From Bradyrhizobium sp. Arg816 (lineage in GTDB: Bacteria > Pseudomonadota > Alphaproteobacteria > Rhizobiales > Xanthobacteraceae), in the NCBI RefSeq assembly GCF_029989365.1, contig NZ_JAPRAQ010000004.1:434001-498000 (forward strand): DNA of 64,000 nucleotides, read 5' to 3'. Position numbers and translations under genes: made by a program. Every line of letters starts with the position of its first letter. The first letter of the stretch is position 1. This document shows positions 60,401-64,000 of this stretch, piece by piece. A model generated the notes under the pieces. That model made no database searches, had not been told where the DNA came from, and saw only the letters and a list, made by a program, of their open reading frames with translations.

Positions 60401-61189
60401 ATGGACGCCGCCGTCGCGCCCGACATCATCCTGAAACTCTCCAACATCGAGAGCTATTACGGGCCGATCATGGCGATCCGCGGCATCTCGCTGGAGGTGC
60501 CGCGCGGCCGCATCGTCACCCTGCTCGGCGCCAACGGCGCCGGCAAGACCACGGTGCTGAAGACGATCTCGGGCATTCTGGATCCGCAGAAGGGCACGAT
60601 CGAATTCATGGGCAAGTCGATCCAGCGCATGGAGGCGGACCGGATCGTGCGGCTCGGCCTCAGCCATGTGCCGGAGGGGCGCGAGGTGTTCCCGTTCCTC
60701 TCGGTGCGCGAGAACCTGATGATGGGGGCCTATCCACGCCGGGATCGTGATGGCGTCGCCGAGGATCTGGAGCGCGTCTACGGCTATTTCCCGCGGCTGA
60801 AGGAGCGCATCAGCCAGCCGGCCGGCCAGCTTTCCGGCGGCGAGCAGCAGATGCTCGCGATCGGGCGCGCGCTGATGAACCGGCCGACCTTGCTGCTGCT
60901 CGACGAGCCCTCGCTCGGCCTGTCGCCGCTGCTGGTGAAGGAGATTTTCACCATCATCCGCCGCGTCAATGAGGAGCAGGGCATGTCGATCCTGCTGGTC
61001 GAGCAGAACGCCAAGGTGGCGCTGGAGACGGCGCATTACGGCTACGTGCTGGAGATCGGCCGCGTCGTGATGAACGACACCTGCGATCGCTTGATGCATT
61101 CCCAGGACATCCAGGAATTCTACCTTGGCGCCAAGGAGGCGGGCGCACGAGGCGAGCGGCGCTGGAAAAAGAAGAAGACTTGGCGCTAG
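60401..61189 (+). CDS. livF: Branched-chain ABC ATPase LivF
   Basis: The 262-residue ATPase has Walker A GANGAGKT, the signature QLSGGEQQMLAIGRAL, Walker B LLLLDEPSLGLSP and the H-loop replaced by VEQNAKVAL as in LivF. The C-terminal tail AGARGERRWKKKKTWR is basic and typical of aromatic-type HAAT systems in Rhizobiales. The acyl-CoA ligase begins 90 bases later. Confidence 0.93.
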   Translation: MDAAVAPDIILKLSNIESYYGPIMAIRGISLEVPRGRIVTLLGANGAGKTTVLKTISGILDPQKGTIEFMGKSIQRMEADRIVRLGLSHVPEGREVFPFLSVRENLMMGAYPRRDRDGVAEDLERVYGYFPRLKERISQPAGQLSGGEQQMLAIGRALMNRPTLLLLDEPSLGLSPLLVKEIFTIIRRVNEEQGMSILLVEQNAKVALETAHYGYVLEIGRVVMNDTCDRLMHSQDIQEFYLGAKEAGARGERRWKKKKTWR

Positions 61190-61279
61190 AGGAAGGCGTT
61201 AAATGGATTGGCCCATCCGCAACGACAGACCGCCGGCAAGGCAGGCAGCGGAGGGGAGAGCGACAAGGAGGAGACGCGT

Positions 61280-63118
61280 ATGGCCCGACCGGCGGTGCTG
61301 ACGGTCGCTGATACGATCGCGAAGAGCTTCTTGCGCGCCGCCGAGACGCGGGGCGACAGGCCGGCCATCCGCGAGAAGAAATTCGGCATCTGGCAGCCGA
61401 CCAGCTGGCGCGAGTGGCTGGAGATTTCGAAGGAGATCGCCTACGCGCTTCACGCCTCCGGCTTCCTGCCCGGCGACGTCGCCTCCGTCATCGCCAATGC
61501 CGTGCCGGAATGGGTTCATGCCGACATGGGGATTTTGTGCGCCGGCGGTGTTTCCTCTGGAATCTATCCGACCGACGCATCGTCCCAGGTCGAATACCTG
61601 GTCAACGATTCCCGGACCAAGGTGATCTTCGCCGAGGACGAGGAGCAGCTCGACAAGGTGCTCGCCTGCCGCGCGCGCTGTCCGTCCCTGCAAAAGATCA
61701 TCGTGTTCGACATGGAGGGCCTCAGCGGCTTCTTCGACGACATGGTGATGTCGCTCGACGAATTCCGTGCGCTCGGCCGCAACCACATGGTCGGCCGCGA
61801 GGCGCTGTGGCAGGAGATGATCGACAGCCGCAGCGCCGGCGACCTCGCGGTGCTGGTCTACACCTCGGGTACCACCGGTCCGCCCAAGGGCGCGATGCAC
61901 GCCAACCGCAGCGTCACGCACCAGATGCGGCATGCCAACGATTTCATCTCGGCGCGGGAGGACGAAGACCGGCTGATCTTCCTTCCGCTGTGCCACGTGG
62001 CCGAGCGGGTCGCCGGCTACTACATCTCGGTCGCACTCGGCTCGGTGATGAATTTCGCCGAGAGCCCGGAGACGGTGCCGGACAATCTGCGCGAGGTGCA
62101 GCCGACCGTCTTCTTTGCGGTGCCCCGCATCTGGGAGAAGTTCTATTCCTCCGTCACGATCGCGCTGAAGGACGCGACGCCGTTCCAGCAATGGGTCTAC
62201 CGCCGCGCCATCGGCGTCGGTCTCCGCATGACGGATTGCCGGCTCGAGGGAAAGACGCCGCCGCTTCCGCTTCGGATCGCCAACCGCCTCGCGTATCGGC
62301 TGGTGTTCCGCAACATCCGCCGCGTGCTCGGGCTCGATCGGTGCCGCATCGCGTTCACCGGTGCGGCACCGATCGCGCCGGATTTAATCCGCTGGTATCT
62401 CGCGCTCGGCATCGACATGCACGAGGTCTATGGCCAGACCGAGAATTGCGGCGTCGCGACCATGATGCCGGCGGAGCGCATCAAGCTCGGCTCGGTCGGC
62501 ACCGCCGTGTCCTGGGGCGAGGTCGCGCTGTCGCCCGATGGCGAGATCCTGATCAAGGGAGACTTCCTGTTCATGGGCTATCTGAATCAGCCCGAGAAGA
62601 CCGCCGAGACCATCGACCAACGCGGCTGGCTGCACACCGGCGACGTCGGCACCATCGACAACGAGGGCTTCGTCCGCATCACCGACCGGATGAAGGACAT
62701 CATCATCACCTCCGGCGGAAAGAACGTCACGCCGTCCGAGATCGAGAACCAGCTCAAATTCTCGCCCTACATCTCGGATGCCGTGGTGATCGGCGACAAG
62801 CGGCCCTATCTGACCTGCCTCGTGATGATCGACCAGGAGAATGTCGAGAAATTCGCCCAGGACCACGACATCCCCTTCACCAATTATGCGAGCCTGTGCC
62901 GCGCGGCCGAGATCCAGGACCTGATCTGGCGCGAGATCGAAGGCGTCAACGGCAATTTCGCCCGCGTCGAGACCATCAAGAGATTTTACCTGATCGAGCG
63001 CCAGCTCACCCCGGAGGACGAGGAGCTGACGCCGACCATGAAGCTGAAGCGCGGCTTCGTGAACAAGCGCTACGCCGCCGAGATCGAGACGATGTATCGC
63101 CAGCGCGCGGTGGCGTGA
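61280..63118 (+). CDS. AMP-dependent acyl-CoA synthetase (ANL superfamily, long FadD-like)
   Basis: The 612-residue enzyme activates a carboxylic acid with ATP and CoA. It has the P-loop YTSGTTGPPKGAMHANRS, the adenylate region EVYGQTENCGVATMM, the hinge GWLHTGDVGTID and RITDRMKDIIITSGGKNVTP with the late catalytic Lys region. The length is of the long-chain or bile-acid/aromatic class. ATG 61280 has AAGGAGG 10 bases upstream. It sits between livF and livK, suggesting it converts the imported acid to its CoA ester at once. Confidence 0.9.
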   Translation: MARPAVLTVADTIAKSFLRAAETRGDRPAIREKKFGIWQPTSWREWLEISKEIAYALHASGFLPGDVASVIANAVPEWVHADMGILCAGGVSSGIYPTDASSQVEYLVNDSRTKVIFAEDEEQLDKVLACRARCPSLQKIIVFDMEGLSGFFDDMVMSLDEFRALGRNHMVGREALWQEMIDSRSAGDLAVLVYTSGTTGPPKGAMHANRSVTHQMRHANDFISAREDEDRLIFLPLCHVAERVAGYYISVALGSVMNFAESPETVPDNLREVQPTVFFAVPRIWEKFYSSVTIALKDATPFQQWVYRRAIGVGLRMTDCRLEGKTPPLPLRIANRLAYRLVFRNIRRVLGLDRCRIAFTGAAPIAPDLIRWYLALGIDMHEVYGQTENCGVATMMPAERIKLGSVGTAVSWGEVALSPDGEILIKGDFLFMGYLNQPEKTAETIDQRGWLHTGDVGTIDNEGFVRITDRMKDIIITSGGKNVTPSEIENQLKFSPYISDAVVIGDKRPYLTCLVMIDQENVEKFAQDHDIPFTNYASLCRAAEIQDLIWREIEGVNGNFARVETIKRFYLIERQLTPEDEELTPTMKLKRGFVNKRYAAEIETMYRQRAVA

Positions 63119-63199
63119 CGAGCCTGCCAGTTCGAGAAAGCGAAGGAGCTGTGGCCCCCGCCCTTCGCGCCATACGGGCCCAAAGGAGAGGAGACGTCA

Positions 63200-64000
63200 A
63201 TGTCGAAATCGTTCAGCACGTTCGGCCTTGCTGTGAGTGCCGTGGTGCTCACCTGTCTGCCGGCCGCGGCGCAAACCAAGGTCACCAACGAAGGCATCTC
63301 GGCATCCGAGATCGTCATCGGCACCCATCAGGACCTGTCGGGGCCGATCAAGGGCTGGGGCGTGCCGGTCGCAAACGGGATGAAGATGGCGACGGAGGAG
63401 ATCAATGCGGCGGGTGGCATCAACGGCCGCAAGATTCGACTGGTCGTCGAGGACAGCGGGTATGACCCGAAAAGAGCTGTGCTGGCTTCGCAAAAGCTGA
63501 TCGAGCGTGACAAGATCTTCGCGATGGTGGGGCCGATGGGATCGCCGACCGTGCTCGCCGCGCAGGACATCCTGTTCGACGCCGGCGTGCTGCAGCTCTT
63601 CCCGCTGACGGCGGCCGAGTTCACCTTCAAGTTCGATCCGGCCAAGCCGCAGGAGCGGCTGAAGTTCAACAATTTGCTGCCCTATGTCGAAAGCACGCGG
63701 GCGGCGCTGAAATACATGATGGAGTGGAAGAAGTTCCAGAAGCCCTGCATCATGCATCAGGATGACGAGTACGGTAAGAACGTGCTCGACGGCTTCAACC
63801 AGCAGCTCGCCGCCATGAAGGTGCAGCCGGCCTCGATCACGAGCTACAAGCGCGGCGCTTCCGATTTCAGCGCGCAGGTCGCCAAGATGAAGTCCGACGG
63901 CTGCGATCTCGTCTTGCTCGGCACCATCCTCCGCGAGACGATCGGCGCGATGACGGAGGCCAGGAAGCTCGGTTGGGACGTAACCTTCCTGGGCGCCTCG
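63200..64000 (+). CDS. Branched-chain ABC substrate-binding protein LivK type (cut by window edge)
   Basis: An open frame of 267 codons runs off the right edge from ATG 63200, which follows GGAGAGGAG. A Sec signal (MSKSFSTFGLAVSAVVLTCL, cleaved after PAAAQ near 25) precedes the periplasmic-binding fold: SEIVIGTHQDLSGPIKGWGV, INAAGGINGRKIRLVVEDSG and AMVGPMGSPTVLAAQ are typical of type I LivK proteins. It lies 81 bases after the CoA ligase and is probably the last member of the operon. The C-terminal third is missing. Confidence 0.92.
   Translation, partial: MSKSFSTFGLAVSAVVLTCLPAAAQTKVTNEGISASEIVIGTHQDLSGPIKGWGVPVANGMKMATEEINAAGGINGRKIRLVVEDSGYDPKRAVLASQKLIERDKIFAMVGPMGSPTVLAAQDILFDAGVLQLFPLTAAEFTFKFDPAKPQERLKFNNLLPYVESTRAALKYMMEWKKFQKPCIMHQDDEYGKNVLDGFNQQLAAMKVQPASITSYKRGASDFSAQVAKMKSDGCDLVLLGTILRETIGAMTEARKLGWDVTFLGAS

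Noticed and set aside
63006..63757. Minus-strand frames at the right edge
   Set aside because: They are antisense to the acyl-CoA ligase end and the LivK-type gene, whose signal peptide and family motifs decide the strand.

Overview
The window reads as chromosomal core DNA of a Bradyrhizobium-type alphaproteobacterium. The GC content is high and GTG/TTG starts occur. The F0 ATP synthase genes form their own operon (atpI-atpB-atpE-b'-b). hemA encodes the C4-pathway 5-aminolevulinate synthase and carries a FixK/FNR-type box. A MddA-type methanethiol methyltransferase is present, and many gaps hold long imperfect palindromes of several families, as is usual in Bradyrhizobium. There is no rRNA or tRNA, no CRISPR array, and no recognisable integrase or transposase. 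Both edges cut genes: a histidine kinase on the left and a LivK-type binding protein on the right.

Layout. 1-1.3 kb: a divergent histidine kinase/NarL-type response regulator pair and a candidate small RNA with its own terminator. 1.4-5.6 kb: thrC, an M16 peptidase, a GNAT acetyltransferase and a secreted protein. 5.8-8.5 kb: the F0 operon with a clear promoter. 8.8-12.7 kb: a coiled-coil exported protein, a YjbQ-family protein, an MFS carrier with a periplasmic insertion and an orphan response regulator. 12.8-18.8 kb: a large winged-helix/STAND ATPase regulator divergent from an Ohr-hydrolase-cytochrome P460-SDR operon. 18.8-29 kb: a symporter-linked hybrid kinase, hemA/aroQ, a metallo-hydrolase, a chemoreceptor and an Omp25/31-like porin. 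29.2-32.6 kb: small genes, including two paralogous secreted proteins and an AEC carrier. 32.6-35.5 kb: a 2.5-kb islet (SDR, DUF6130-like protein, LysR) bounded by direct repeats of the 3' end of the neighbouring ABC ATPase gene. 35.3-40.5 kb: a dipeptide/oligopeptide-type ABC operon. 40.8-42.9 kb: TetR, a lipoprotein with a strong promoter/operator and structured leader, and a DUF2147 protein. 43.1-47.9 kb: mddA and a GFA-family gene flanked by two paralogous winged-helix/TPR regulators. 48.3-55 kb: assorted enzymes. 55-57.4 kb: an ABC exporter. 57.6-64 kb: livHMGF, an acyl-CoA ligase and livK.

How the parts work together. Several blocks look like self-contained regulator plus target units: the STAND regulator with the peroxide/P460 operon, the LysR with the SDR/DUF6130 pair, the TetR with the lipoprotein, and the winged-helix/TPR regulator with mddA. 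In most of them the shared intergenic region carries a tandem or inverted repeat that is a plausible operator. The most unusual signals are the islet made by direct repeats, with an SDR lacking its catalytic Ser and Tyr; the promoter whose spacer is a palindrome followed by a two-hairpin leader; and the 22-bp-period direct repeat between mddA and its regulator. All functional calls rest on reading the sequence; no database search was run.
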